Shown here in pieces: positions 28,891 to 37,301 of a DNA stretch of 64,000 nucleotides. The position numbers and the translations under genes were made by a program. How positions within the stretch are numbered: position 1 is the stretch's first letter; every line of letters begins with the position of its first letter. This DNA is from Curtobacterium sp. S6 (GTDB lineage Bacteria > Actinomycetota > Actinomycetes > Actinomycetales > Micrococcaceae). The notes under the pieces were generated by a model. It saw only the letters and a program-made list of their open reading frames with translations, was not told where the DNA came from and did no database searches. The stretch spans positions 186,001-250,000 of the forward strand of contig NZ_JHEL01000015.1 of NCBI RefSeq assembly GCF_000710345.2, in the 5' to 3' direction.

Positions 28891-31695
28891 GTGACTTCCG
28901 CTTCATCTTCTACGCCCAGTAGCCAGAACGCCAACCAGCGCCTATTGCTCATCGACGGACACTCGATGGCCTTTCGGGCGTTTTTCGCCCTGCCGGCCGA
29001 GAATTTTTCGACCTCGACCGGTCAATGCACCAACGCCGTGTACGGCTTCGTGGCCATGTTGATCAATCTGATCAAGGGGCAACAGCCGACCCACGTCGCC
29101 GTGGCCTTCGACCTGTCCGGACCGACCTTCCGCTCGGAGCAGTACCCGGAGTACAAAGCCGGACGCGATGAGACGCCGCAGGAATTCATCGGCCAGATCG
29201 ACCTGATCCAGCAGGTCATGGACGCCATGAACATCCGCAGCGTGAGCGTCGAGGGCTTCGAGGCCGACGACGTCATCGCGACCATGTCCGTTCTGGGCGC
29301 CGAGGCCGGGATGGAAGTTCTGGTGGTCTCGGGTGACCGCGACGCCTTCCAGCTGGTCAACGACAAGGTCACGGTCCTTTACCCACGCCAGGGGGTCACC
29401 AAGGACCTCCCGCGGATGGATGCCGCGGCCATCGAGGAGAAGTACGCCGTTCCGCCGGAGAAGTACCCCGATCTGGCGGCCCTCACGGGGGAGAAGGCCG
29501 ACAACCTGCCGGGTGTTCCGGGCGTGGGCCCCGGGTACGCGGCCAAGTGGATCGCCAAATACGGTGACCTCGAAGGGATCCTGAGCCACGCGGACGAGAT
29601 CACCGGCAAGAAGGGCGAATCGTTGCGCGCCCACGTCGAGGACGTTCGCCGCAATCGCCGCCTCAACCGGCTGGTGACCGACGTCCAGCTACCGCTGACG
29701 GTCGACGAGACCGCGCAACCGCGGCCCGACCGCGAGCGCATCAACGAGCTCTTCGACAAACTCGAATTCAATACGCTGAGGGATCGCTTGTTCGCCGTCT
29801 ACGGCGAAGACACCTCGGAACCGGCGGCCGCGGAGAGCGCGATCGACGAGGTCGTCGAGCCGGGCAGCGCGGCCGAGCTGACCGAGTGGTTGCGGCGCGC
29901 CGCGCAGGACTCCAGCGCCGCCGAAGAGCACGCATCGGCGCGAGCCGCCGCGGCGGTCACGCTGCGGCCCCTCTACGGGACCGGCGAGGTGGGACATGCC
30001 CACGAGCGCGAAATCCGCGGCCTGACCCTGGTCTCGGGTCCCCACGCGGCGTGGCTGCCGTGGGGAGAACTCGACGAAGCCACACAGTCGGCGCTGACCG
30101 CGTGGCTCGAAGACGAATCCGAGCCCAAAATCGTCTTCAACGCCAAAGACGCGTACAAGTCCTTCGCTCAGCTGGGGGTTTCCCTGGGCGGCGTCGTCGA
30201 CGACCCGGGGCTGTCGGCCTATCTGTGCGGTTTCATCCCTCTTCAGCGGCGCCGTGAGCACGTGTTCGAGGACCTGGTGGGGCAGTACCTTCGCACCTCC
30301 CTTCCGGAGCCCGAAGGCCAGCAGGCTCAAGAGGCGTTGTTCGACACGGCCGTGGACACCTCTTTCGAGGCCCAGCTCGCGTCGTTGACCGAGGCCCTGA
30401 GCGTGCGGCTCGACGCCGAGCTGGCCGAGAAAGACATGACCGAGCTCTCGCGCGACCTTGAGCTTCCCCTGACCCAGGTTTTGGGCTCGATGGAGCGGCT
30501 GGGCGTTTCGGTGGACGAGCAAGCCCTCGATGGATTCATCGACAACTTTGCCGGGCAGGCGAAGCAGGCCCAGGACGGCGCGTGGCAGGCAGCGGGTCAC
30601 GAGGTCAATCTGGGTTCCCCGAAGCAGCTTCAGACCGTTCTGTTCGACGAGCTGGAGATGCCCAAGACCCGCAAGATCAAATCGGGGTATTCGACCGACG
30701 TCGAGTCGCTGCAGAACCTGCTGGAGAACGCGGACCCGGAGTCGCCGGGGGAGCGGTTCCTGACCGGCCTCATGCGGTACCGCGACCAGACGAAGCTCAA
30801 GCAGACGGTCGAGGGCCTGAAAAAGTCCGTCGCCTCGGACGGGCGGATCCACACGACCTTCCAACAGGCCATCGCCTCGACCGGACGACTCTCCTCGACG
30901 GACCCCAATCTTCAGAACATCCCGATCCGCACGGATGAGGGGCGCAAGATTCGCGGCGTCTTCGTGGTGGATCCCCGAGAGATCGACGGGGTGCGTTTCG
31001 AGACGCTGCTGACCGCCGATTACTCGCAGATCGAAATGCGGATTATGGCGCACCTTTCGGGGGACGAGGGGCTGATCGAGGCCTACCGTTCCGGAGAGGA
31101 CCTGCACCGGTTCGTCGGCTCGCAGGTTTTCGGCGTCGATCCCTCCGAGGTCACCGGCGAGATGCGGTCCAAGGTCAAGGCCATGAGCTATGGGTTGGCC
31201 TATGGCCTGTCGTCCTTCGGTCTGTCCAAACAGCTACGCATCGGTGTCGACGAGGCCCGGGGGCTCATGAGCAATTACTTCAAGCGTTTCGGCGCCGTCC
31301 GCACGTATTTGCGCGACGTCGTCGATCAGGCGCGCAAGGACGGTTACACCCAAACCATGTTGGGGCGCCGCCGGTATCTGCCGGATCTGCAGTCGGATAA
31401 TCGTCAGCTCCGGGAAATGGCGGAACGCGCCGCCCTCAACGCCCCGATTCAGGGCTCGGCCGCGGACATCATCAAGAAGGCGATGCTCGGCGTGGACCGC
31501 CGGCTTCGCGAGGAATCATTGCAATCTCGCATGCTCCTGCAGATTCACGACGAATTGATCCTGGAAGTCGCGCCGGGGGAGCTCGAAGCGGCCGAGAAGA
31601 TCCTGCAGGACGAGATGGGCGGCGCCGTCGATCTGTCCGTTCCGCTGGAGGTCCAGATGGGGCACGGCCGTTCATGGAACGACGCCGCGCACTGA
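28891..31695 (+). CDS. polA: DNA polymerase I
   Basis: Replication and repair polymerase with a 5'-nuclease. The 934-residue protein has the N-terminal 5'-3' exonuclease domain (about 15-310; LLIDGHSMAFRAFFALP, ADDVIATM, SGDRDAFQL, VPGVGPGYAAKW), a 3'-5' exonuclease-like region that appears to lack the catalytic acidic motifs, as usual in actinobacteria, and the family A polymerase domain (about 540-934) with TADYSQIEMRIMAHLS (motif A), KAMSYGLAYG (O-helix) and LLQIHDELILEV (motif C). The start is GTG. Replicative processing of Okazaki fragments is the main expected role. Confidence 0.97.
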   Translation: MTSASSSTPSSQNANQRLLLIDGHSMAFRAFFALPAENFSTSTGQCTNAVYGFVAMLINLIKGQQPTHVAVAFDLSGPTFRSEQYPEYKAGRDETPQEFIGQIDLIQQVMDAMNIRSVSVEGFEADDVIATMSVLGAEAGMEVLVVSGDRDAFQLVNDKVTVLYPRQGVTKDLPRMDAAAIEEKYAVPPEKYPDLAALTGEKADNLPGVPGVGPGYAAKWIAKYGDLEGILSHADEITGKKGESLRAHVEDVRRNRRLNRLVTDVQLPLTVDETAQPRPDRERINELFDKLEFNTLRDRLFAVYGEDTSEPAAAESAIDEVVEPGSAAELTEWLRRAAQDSSAAEEHASARAAAAVTLRPLYGTGEVGHAHEREIRGLTLVSGPHAAWLPWGELDEATQSALTAWLEDESEPKIVFNAKDAYKSFAQLGVSLGGVVDDPGLSAYLCGFIPLQRRREHVFEDLVGQYLRTSLPEPEGQQAQEALFDTAVDTSFEAQLASLTEALSVRLDAELAEKDMTELSRDLELPLTQVLGSMERLGVSVDEQALDGFIDNFAGQAKQAQDGAWQAAGHEVNLGSPKQLQTVLFDELEMPKTRKIKSGYSTDVESLQNLLENADPESPGERFLTGLMRYRDQTKLKQTVEGLKKSVASDGRIHTTFQQAIASTGRLSSTDPNLQNIPIRTDEGRKIRGVFVVDPREIDGVRFETLLTADYSQIEMRIMAHLSGDEGLIEAYRSGEDLHRFVGSQVFGVDPSEVTGEMRSKVKAMSYGLAYGLSSFGLSKQLRIGVDEARGLMSNYFKRFGAVRTYLRDVVDQARKDGYTQTMLGRRRYLPDLQSDNRQLREMAERAALNAPIQGSAADIIKKAMLGVDRRLREESLQSRMLLQIHDELILEVAPGELEAAEKILQDEMGGAVDLSVPLEVQMGHGRSWNDAAH

Positions 31696-31742
31696 CCCCG
31701 CCGACGCGACCGAACCTTTCCACACCACGAGGGAGAACCACG

Positions 31743-33089
31743 ATGACCCTGAAACCGATCCACATCACCGAATTCCTGGGGAAGGACGGTAAGGCCACCG
31801 AGGACTATCGGCGGATGATGGCCCGCATCGCCCACGGATTCCACCAGGATCCCGGGGCCGCCGATGTGCAGGACTATCGTGCCCGCCGGGATCAGGCCGC
31901 GGGATTCGTGCTCCGAGGCTTCGAAGACACGACCGATCTTCCCGAGTGGGCCGGGTCCGGGCCCAAGCCGGTCGCGACGATCCTGGGGTTCCCCCTGCGC
32001 ATCAACGCGGGCAAGGACGTGATCGACCTGTGGGGAATCTCCGGTGTGGGGGTCGCCCCGACGCATCGTCGGCAGGGGCTCTTGCGCTCCATGATGCACT
32101 CGGAGCTGGAGACGGCGCAGCGAAACGGCTTTCCGCTGGCCGGCCTGACCGCGACCGAGGGCGGCATCTACGGCCGATTCGGCTTTGGCATCAGTTCCCG
32201 GCAGTGCACCTATGAGGTCAATCTGCGGGCCAAGCCCCGGATTCTGACCGAGGTGCTCGAGGCCACCGGGGCCGACGGCGGATCGATCGTCGAGGCGGAG
32301 CCCCGGGGCCTGCTGGAGCTGGCCCGGGATCTCAACCGCCGACGTGTCGAGATCATCCCGGGGCAGATTTCCCGATTGACGTCGACCATGGAGGACGGGC
32401 TCGGCATCGTCTCGCTGGACAAGGAATCCTTGGATCCGCGGCGCGCGTGCGAGGCCTTCGTCTATCGGGGCCCGCGGGGCGTCGACGGCTACGCGGTGAT
32501 CGAACATGAGGGGTGGGATAAAGAGTCCTCTCGGGTCAAGGTGGTCGATTTTCAGGTGGCGACGACCGCGGCGTGGGCCGGCCTCTGGGACCACCTGTTC
32601 CAGCTGGACCTCATCGACTACTTGACGTTCGAGGGGGCCCCGGGCCAGCCGCTGGGGAATCTGGTGAGGAATCCTCGCGACGTGCGCCTGACCAAGGACG
32701 TCGACCTGATCTGGACCCGCATCCTTGACGTCAAGACGGTGCTGGAGTCGCGCAGTTACCCCACGGACGGCGAATTGGTCCTGCTGATCGACGACCCCGT
32801 GGAGTTGGTGACCGGAGCCTACGCTCTGCGGGTGACGGACGGCGTCGGGACCGTGACGGCTTCCGAATATCTCCCGGAGTCGGGGCGGCGCGGAACCCAG
32901 TCCGAGGACGACGCCGAGTTGGCACCCGGTGCACCCCGCGTCCGCCTGTCGGTGGACCGGTTGGCTTCGGCGGCCTTCCGGGGCTGTCACGTGGAGGCCC
33001 GTTTCGGCGTGCTTCGCGGAGAAGGAGTCCTGCAGGCCACGCGCCTGTTCTCGGTCGACGACGAGCCTTACTGCGACTTCGATTTCTAA
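31743..33089 (+). CDS. Eis-like GNAT N-acetyltransferase
   Basis: A 448-residue protein with two tandem GNAT regions and a sterol-carrier-like C-terminal domain, the layout of Eis enzymes. The acetyl-CoA loop is seen as GVGVAPTHRRQGLLRSMM (about 98-116), followed by LTATEGGIYGRFGFG. The protein ends in ...DFDF: Eis enzymes use the carboxylate of a C-terminal phenylalanine as catalytic base, and that ending is kept here. Family members acetylate amines, including aminoglycosides, but the natural substrate cannot be told. The ATG at 31743 is set by GAGGGAGAA. It sits between polA and rpsA, 47 nt after polA. Confidence 0.85.
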   Translation: MTLKPIHITEFLGKDGKATEDYRRMMARIAHGFHQDPGAADVQDYRARRDQAAGFVLRGFEDTTDLPEWAGSGPKPVATILGFPLRINAGKDVIDLWGISGVGVAPTHRRQGLLRSMMHSELETAQRNGFPLAGLTATEGGIYGRFGFGISSRQCTYEVNLRAKPRILTEVLEATGADGGSIVEAEPRGLLELARDLNRRRVEIIPGQISRLTSTMEDGLGIVSLDKESLDPRRACEAFVYRGPRGVDGYAVIEHEGWDKESSRVKVVDFQVATTAAWAGLWDHLFQLDLIDYLTFEGAPGQPLGNLVRNPRDVRLTKDVDLIWTRILDVKTVLESRSYPTDGELVLLIDDPVELVTGAYALRVTDGVGTVTASEYLPESGRRGTQSEDDAELAPGAPRVRLSVDRLASAAFRGCHVEARFGVLRGEGVLQATRLFSVDDEPYCDFDF

Positions 33090-33215
33090 ACGGCGTCCCG
33101 TGAGAGGTCGAATCTCCGCGGCGGCACGGGCGCGACGCGGCGCCTTGACCGGTGAGGCAGGCAGTTGCGCGCCCCGGGACACCGTGACACGCGGTGAATT
33201 TCCCGGCGGCTAGCG

Positions 33216-33244
33216 TTGACCCGGTTTGCCGCAAGCCATACACT
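33216..33244 (+). promoter_or_regulatory. rpsA promoter
   Basis: TTGACC (33216-33221) and TACACT (33239-33244) are separated by exactly 17 nt, a near-consensus SigA-type promoter. The predicted start at about 33250 leaves a leader of about 110 nt before rpsA, with a GCGCG stem near its 5' end. Confidence 0.65.
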
Positions 33245-33363
33245 AGTAGGGCGCGTTCTTTCTGCGCGCAGTCCAATAAATGTTCGGCTTCGTCCCAACA
33301 CGTCCACTGGACAGGGCGGGGTCGACCGAGTACATAATCTATCCACATCGGAGCCCCTACTAC

Positions 33364-34857
33364 ATGACCACCAACACCCCGCAGGTCGCGATCAACGATA
33401 TCGGAACCGAAGAAGAGTTCCTCAAGGCCGTTGACGAGACCATCAAGTACTTCAACGACGGCGATCTTGTTTCTGGCGAAGTTGTCAAGGTTGACCGCGA
33501 CGAAGTTCTGCTGGACATCGGGTACAAGACCGAAGGCGTCATCCCGTCCCGCGAACTTTCCATCAAGCACGACGTCGATCCCGGTGAAGTTGTTGCCGTT
33601 GGTGATGAGGTTGAGGCTCTCGTCCTGACCAAGGAGGACAAGGAAGGCCGCCTGATCTTGTCCAAGAAGCGCGCTCAGTACGAGCGTGCCTGGGGCGACA
33701 TCGAGAAGATCAAGGAAGAGGACGGCGTCGTCACCGGCACCGTCATCGAGGTCGTCAAGGGTGGCCTCATCCTCGACATCGGCCTCCGCGGCTTCCTCCC
33801 GGCTTCGCTGGTCGAGATGCGTCGCGTCCGCGATCTGGCGCCGTACATCGGTCAGGAGATCGAGGCCAAGATCATCGAGCTGGACAAGAACCGCAACAAC
33901 GTGGTCCTTTCCCGCCGTGCATGGCTCGAGCAGACCCAGTCCGAGGTCCGTTCCTCCTTCCTCAACAAGCTCGAAAAGGGACAGGTCCGCACGGGCGTCG
34001 TTTCCTCGATCGTCAACTTCGGTGCGTTCGTGGATCTCGGCGGCGTCGACGGACTCGTTCACGTCTCCGAGCTGTCCTGGAAGCACATCGACCACCCCTC
34101 CGAGGTTGTCGAGGTCGGTCAGGAAGTCACCGTCGAGGTTCTCGAGGTGGATCTGGACCGCGAGCGCGTTTCGCTGTCGCTCAAGGCCACTCAGGAAGAC
34201 CCGTGGCAGACCTTCGCCCGCACTCACGCGCTGGGCCAGGTCGTTCCCGGTAAGGTCACCAAGCTGGTTCCCTTCGGTGCGTTCGTTCGCGTCGAAGACG
34301 GCATCGAGGGCCTCGTCCACATCTCCGAGCTGGCAGTTCGCCACGTGGATCTGGCCGAGCAGGTCGTTTCCGTGGGCGAAGAGCTCTTCGTCAAGGTCAT
34401 CGACATCGATCTGGACCGCCGCCGCATCTCGCTGTCCCTCAAGCAGGCCAACGAGGGCGTCGACCCGGACGGCACCGAGTTCGACCCGGCCATGTACGGC
34501 ATGGCCGCCGAATACGACGAGCAGGGCAACTACAAGTACCCCGAGGGCTTCGATCCCGAGACCAACGAATGGCTCGAGGGCTACGAAGCACAGCGTGCCA
34601 CCTGGGAGCAGCAGTACGCTGACGCCCAGGCTCGCTGGGAGGCTCACAAGGAGCAGGTCCGCAAGGCCCTGGCCGAGGATGCCGACGCCGCCGCTACCGC
34701 GGCCACCGGATCGTCGTCCTCTTCCTCCTCGTCCGCTTCCTCCGCATCGGCCCCGGCTCCGGCCAGCTACTCCTCCGAGGCGCCTGCCGATTCCGGCACG
34801 CTCGCTTCCGACGAGGCGCTGGCTGCCCTCCGCGAGAAGCTCACCGGCAACAACTAA
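33364..34857 (+). CDS. rpsA: 30S ribosomal protein S1
   Basis: mRNA-binding ribosomal protein. The 497-residue sequence has four S1 (OB-fold) domains: about 34-110, 125-190, 208-280 and 293-365; the third and fourth have the typical GVVSSIVNFGAFVDLGG and GKVTKLVPFGAFVRVEDG starts. The C-terminal part carries a coiled W-rich segment (EQQYADAQARWEAHKEQ) and then a serine-alanine-proline-rich stretch with eight consecutive serines. The ATG at 33364 starts MTTNTPQ; an upstream in-frame ATG at 33280 is rejected because family members begin here. A clean terminator follows. Confidence 0.97.
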   Translation: MTTNTPQVAINDIGTEEEFLKAVDETIKYFNDGDLVSGEVVKVDRDEVLLDIGYKTEGVIPSRELSIKHDVDPGEVVAVGDEVEALVLTKEDKEGRLILSKKRAQYERAWGDIEKIKEEDGVVTGTVIEVVKGGLILDIGLRGFLPASLVEMRRVRDLAPYIGQEIEAKIIELDKNRNNVVLSRRAWLEQTQSEVRSSFLNKLEKGQVRTGVVSSIVNFGAFVDLGGVDGLVHVSELSWKHIDHPSEVVEVGQEVTVEVLEVDLDRERVSLSLKATQEDPWQTFARTHALGQVVPGKVTKLVPFGAFVRVEDGIEGLVHISELAVRHVDLAEQVVSVGEELFVKVIDIDLDRRRISLSLKQANEGVDPDGTEFDPAMYGMAAEYDEQGNYKYPEGFDPETNEWLEGYEAQRATWEQQYADAQARWEAHKEQVRKALAEDADAAATAATGSSSSSSSSASSASAPAPASYSSEAPADSGTLASDEALAALREKLTGNN

Positions 34858-34889
34858 GCCGGTCGGTTTCCCTGCGGGGAATAGCTGAT

Positions 34890-34925
34890 AAAAGGCCCCT
34901 CACCCTGCCGGGTGAGGGGCCTTTT
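34890..34925 (+). terminator. Terminator after rpsA
   Basis: AAAAGGCCCCTCACC pairs exactly with GGTGAGGGGCCTTTT around a CTGCCG loop, with a terminal T-run. It also serves the converging YigZ-type gene. Confidence 0.9.
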
Positions 34926-34968
34926 GCGTGTCTGCACGATGCGCGTCAGCTGTGGGGCAGCCTGCGCG

Positions 34969-35661
34969 TCAGAGATCGACCCAGCCGGTCTCCTTCCAGG
35001 AAATGTCGAGGCTTCCGGACGACGTGGCCGCCACCTGGGCTTCCGCGCGAGATAAACGGTCCTCCTGGTCGGGAACGGCGATGCTCAACACCGCCTTCCG
35101 CGAGGTGTATTCGGTGCCGAGGACGCTGATGTTGGCCTGACGCAGCTCGTTTTCGAGCCGCCCAGCCTCCGAGTGGGGGACCTCGATGGCGCCGTGCCGC
35201 ATCCGGCGTCGGCTCACGAGCCGGGCGGCGCCCAACGCCTCGACGGTGGCCTCGGTGTAGGCGCGCACCAGCCCTCCCGCGCCCAGTTTGATGCCGCCGA
35301 AGTAACGGACGACCACCGCGCAAATGTCCGACAGGTCGGTTTGTCCTGCCTCCGAAGGTCCCGTCCGGTGGGAGAGCAGGGCCTGAAGCATGGGAATTCC
35401 GGCGGTGCCCGCGGGTTCGCCGTCGTCCGAGGAACGTTGAATCTCCCGGTCGGCACCCACCACGAACGCCGAACACACGTGCCGGGCGTCGTGGTAACGC
35501 TTCCGCAGAAGCTCGATGTAGTCCCTCGCCTCGCGTTCCGTCTCGACTCGCAGGACATGTCCGATGAATTCGCTGCGCTTGATCTCCACCAGGGCCTCGG
35601 CGGGCTCGCGTGAGGACAGAACGGTGTAGGCGCGGGCTCTCGTGTCGGCTGTTTCGGTCAC
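34969..35661 (-). CDS. YigZ/IMPACT family protein
   Basis: A 230-residue UPF0029/IMPACT protein. The N-terminal domain has KRSEFIGHVLRVETEREARDYIELLRKRYHDARHVCSAFVVG and the signature SDDGEPAGTAGIPMLQAL followed by VVVRYFGGIKLGAGGLVRAYTEA. The C-terminal ferredoxin-like domain follows from about 150. Related proteins have been linked to translation control, but no precise role is known in actinobacteria. The start is GTG at 35661, because a TACACT -10 box ends 6 nt upstream and the upstream frame lacks homology. Confidence 0.88.
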   Translation of the reverse strand: MTETADTRARAYTVLSSREPAEALVEIKRSEFIGHVLRVETEREARDYIELLRKRYHDARHVCSAFVVGADREIQRSSDDGEPAGTAGIPMLQALLSHRTGPSEAGQTDLSDICAVVVRYFGGIKLGAGGLVRAYTEATVEALGAARLVSRRRMRHGAIEVPHSEAGRLENELRQANISVLGTEYTSRKAVLSIAVPDQEDRLSRAEAQVAATSSGSLDISWKETGWVDL

Positions 35662-35667
35662 CCGACC

Positions 35668-35673
35668 AGTGTA
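35668..35673 (-). promoter_or_regulatory. -10 box of YigZ-type gene
   Basis: TACACT on the minus strand ends 6 nt before the GTG at 35661, again a leaderless arrangement without a Shine-Dalgarno sequence. Confidence 0.45.
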
Positions 35674-35752
35674 CGGGCAGGCCCGGGTGCGGAAACGGCC
35701 GGGGCAACGGTTAGTCTGAGTGGGATATCCATCGAGGTCGTGGAGGGCAAGA

Positions 35753-36361
35753 ATGACGGAGAAAACCTGGCATCTGGCGTTGACCGGTGGCATCGGGTCG
35801 GGGAAGTCCACCGTGGCGGGTTTGCTCGCGGGGCACGGAGCGGTTGTCGTCGACGCCGACGCGATCTCACGGCAGCTCATGGAGCCGGGCTCCGAGGTCT
35901 TGGAACGTGTGGTTGAGGCCTTCGGGCGGGACCTCCTCGACGATCGGGGGCGCCTGGATCGCGCGGCCTTGGCCCAGACCGTCTTCGCGGATCCCGAGGC
36001 CCGAGAGACTCTCAACGGCATCGTCCACCCGGCCGTGCGGGCCGAGTCCCGCCGTCAGGTCGCCGATGCGCAGGCGAGCCCGGAATTCTCCGGAGTCATC
36101 GTTCAGGACATTCCGCTCCTCGTGGAGACGGGACAGGCCGCATCCTTCGACGGGGTCATCGTGGTCGAGGCCCCGGAGGAAGTTCGCGTTGATCGACTGG
36201 TCGGCGCCCGGGGGATGTCGGTCGAGGACGCCAGGGCCCGCATCGCGTCCCAGGCGACGGACGCGCAACGCCGCGAGGCCGCCACCTGGGTCATCGATAA
36301 CTCCGGGTCCCAGGACGAAACCGCGGCTCAGGTCGCGGAGCTCTGGGACCGGTTGTCCTAG
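35753..36361 (+). CDS. coaE: Dephospho-CoA kinase
   Basis: Phosphorylates the 3' hydroxyl of dephospho-CoA, the last step of coenzyme A synthesis. The 202-residue P-loop kinase has TGGIGSGKST at 11-20, VVVDADAISRQLMEPGS, the HPAVR segment and QDIPLLVETG. It lacks the C-terminal UPF0157 domain found in mycobacterial CoaE. GGAGGG lies before the ATG at 35753; a TAGTCT box near 35711 may be its -10. It occupies the conserved place between rpsA and uvrB. Confidence 0.95.
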   Translation: MTEKTWHLALTGGIGSGKSTVAGLLAGHGAVVVDADAISRQLMEPGSEVLERVVEAFGRDLLDDRGRLDRAALAQTVFADPEARETLNGIVHPAVRAESRRQVADAQASPEFSGVIVQDIPLLVETGQAASFDGVIVVEAPEEVRVDRLVGARGMSVEDARARIASQATDAQRREAATWVIDNSGSQDETAAQVAELWDRLS

Positions 36362-36392
36362 CGCGGGCGGGGCCCCGCGGCCTCCCACCGGG

Positions 36393-37271
36393 TTACCGTT
36401 GCCGGAGCATCCGGTAGATCACGGAATCGTCCAGGCGGCCCAGGCCCTCGCGGCGCCCCCTGACGTAGAGTTGTTCGGCCGCGGAGGCCAGAGGCACCGG
36501 CTGATCGGATTGCCGGGCGGCGTCGGTCACGAGCCCCATGTCCTTGACGAAGATGTTCAGGGCCGAGCGGACGTCGTCGTACTCCTCGCGGAGCATGCGT
36601 GCCCCGCGGTCCTGAAACATGAAAGATTGGGCCGCTCCGGATCCCAAGACCCGGTGGCACTGCTCCACGTCGAGCCCCATCGAGTCCGCGAGGGCCAGGG
36701 CCTCCCCGGCCGCCGCGATGTGAACCCCGCACAACAGCTGATTGACGACCTTAAACTTCTGTCCGTCACCGGGTTGAGCACCGACCACGGGATAGGTTGC
36801 CGCCACGGCCTCCAAGAGGGGCGCCACGGTGGCCACGTCCGAGGCGTCGCCGCCGACCATGACGAGCAGCTCGCCGGTGCGGGCACGTGCCACCCCGCCC
36901 GAGACGGGCGCGTCGACGATTCGACGGGTGATGGGCGCGAGGGAGTCCGCCGCCTCCTGGAGGGCCGCCGGCCCCACCGTCGACATGACGAGAACCGTGG
37001 TCCGCTGGGAGAGGACCTCGGAGATCCCATCCTCGCCGAAGAGCACGGAATTCAGTTGTGTTCCCGTCGCGACCATGATGACGACGACGTCGGCACCCTC
37101 CGCGGCCTTCCTGGCGGACCGTGCCGGGCCGACCTCGGGCGGAAGCCCGGCGAGGGCCTCGGGGTTCAGGTCGAAGGCGGTGATGGAATGCCCGGCCCGG
37201 GAGGCCGCCGCGACCATCGGCGCCCCCATGGCGCCGAGTCCGATCCAACCGACTTTCATGCTCTCTGACAT
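36393..37271 (-). CDS. LtnD-like 3-hydroxyacid dehydrogenase
   Basis: A 292-residue NAD(P)-dependent dehydrogenase of the beta-hydroxyacid (HIBADH) family. It has the Rossmann motif GWIGLGAMGAPM, the substrate loop DAPVSGGVARARTGEL, and the catalytic lysine in GDGQKFKVVNQLL. Its operon mates (DUF1537 kinase, GntP permease) point to an acid-sugar dehydrogenase such as L-threonate dehydrogenase (LtnD). The AAGGAG site 8 nt before 37271 fixes the first ATG. It is the last gene of the minus-strand operon. The exact substrate is inferred from context. Confidence 0.82.
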   Translation of the reverse strand: MSESMKVGWIGLGAMGAPMVAAASRAGHSITAFDLNPEALAGLPPEVGPARSARKAAEGADVVVIMVATGTQLNSVLFGEDGISEVLSQRTTVLVMSTVGPAALQEAADSLAPITRRIVDAPVSGGVARARTGELLVMVGGDASDVATVAPLLEAVAATYPVVGAQPGDGQKFKVVNQLLCGVHIAAAGEALALADSMGLDVEQCHRVLGSGAAQSFMFQDRGARMLREEYDDVRSALNIFVKDMGLVTDAARQSDQPVPLASAAEQLYVRGRREGLGRLDDSVIYRMLRQR

Positions 37272-37301
37272 GGAGTTTTCTCCTTCGCGTGGTGGAAATT
37301 T

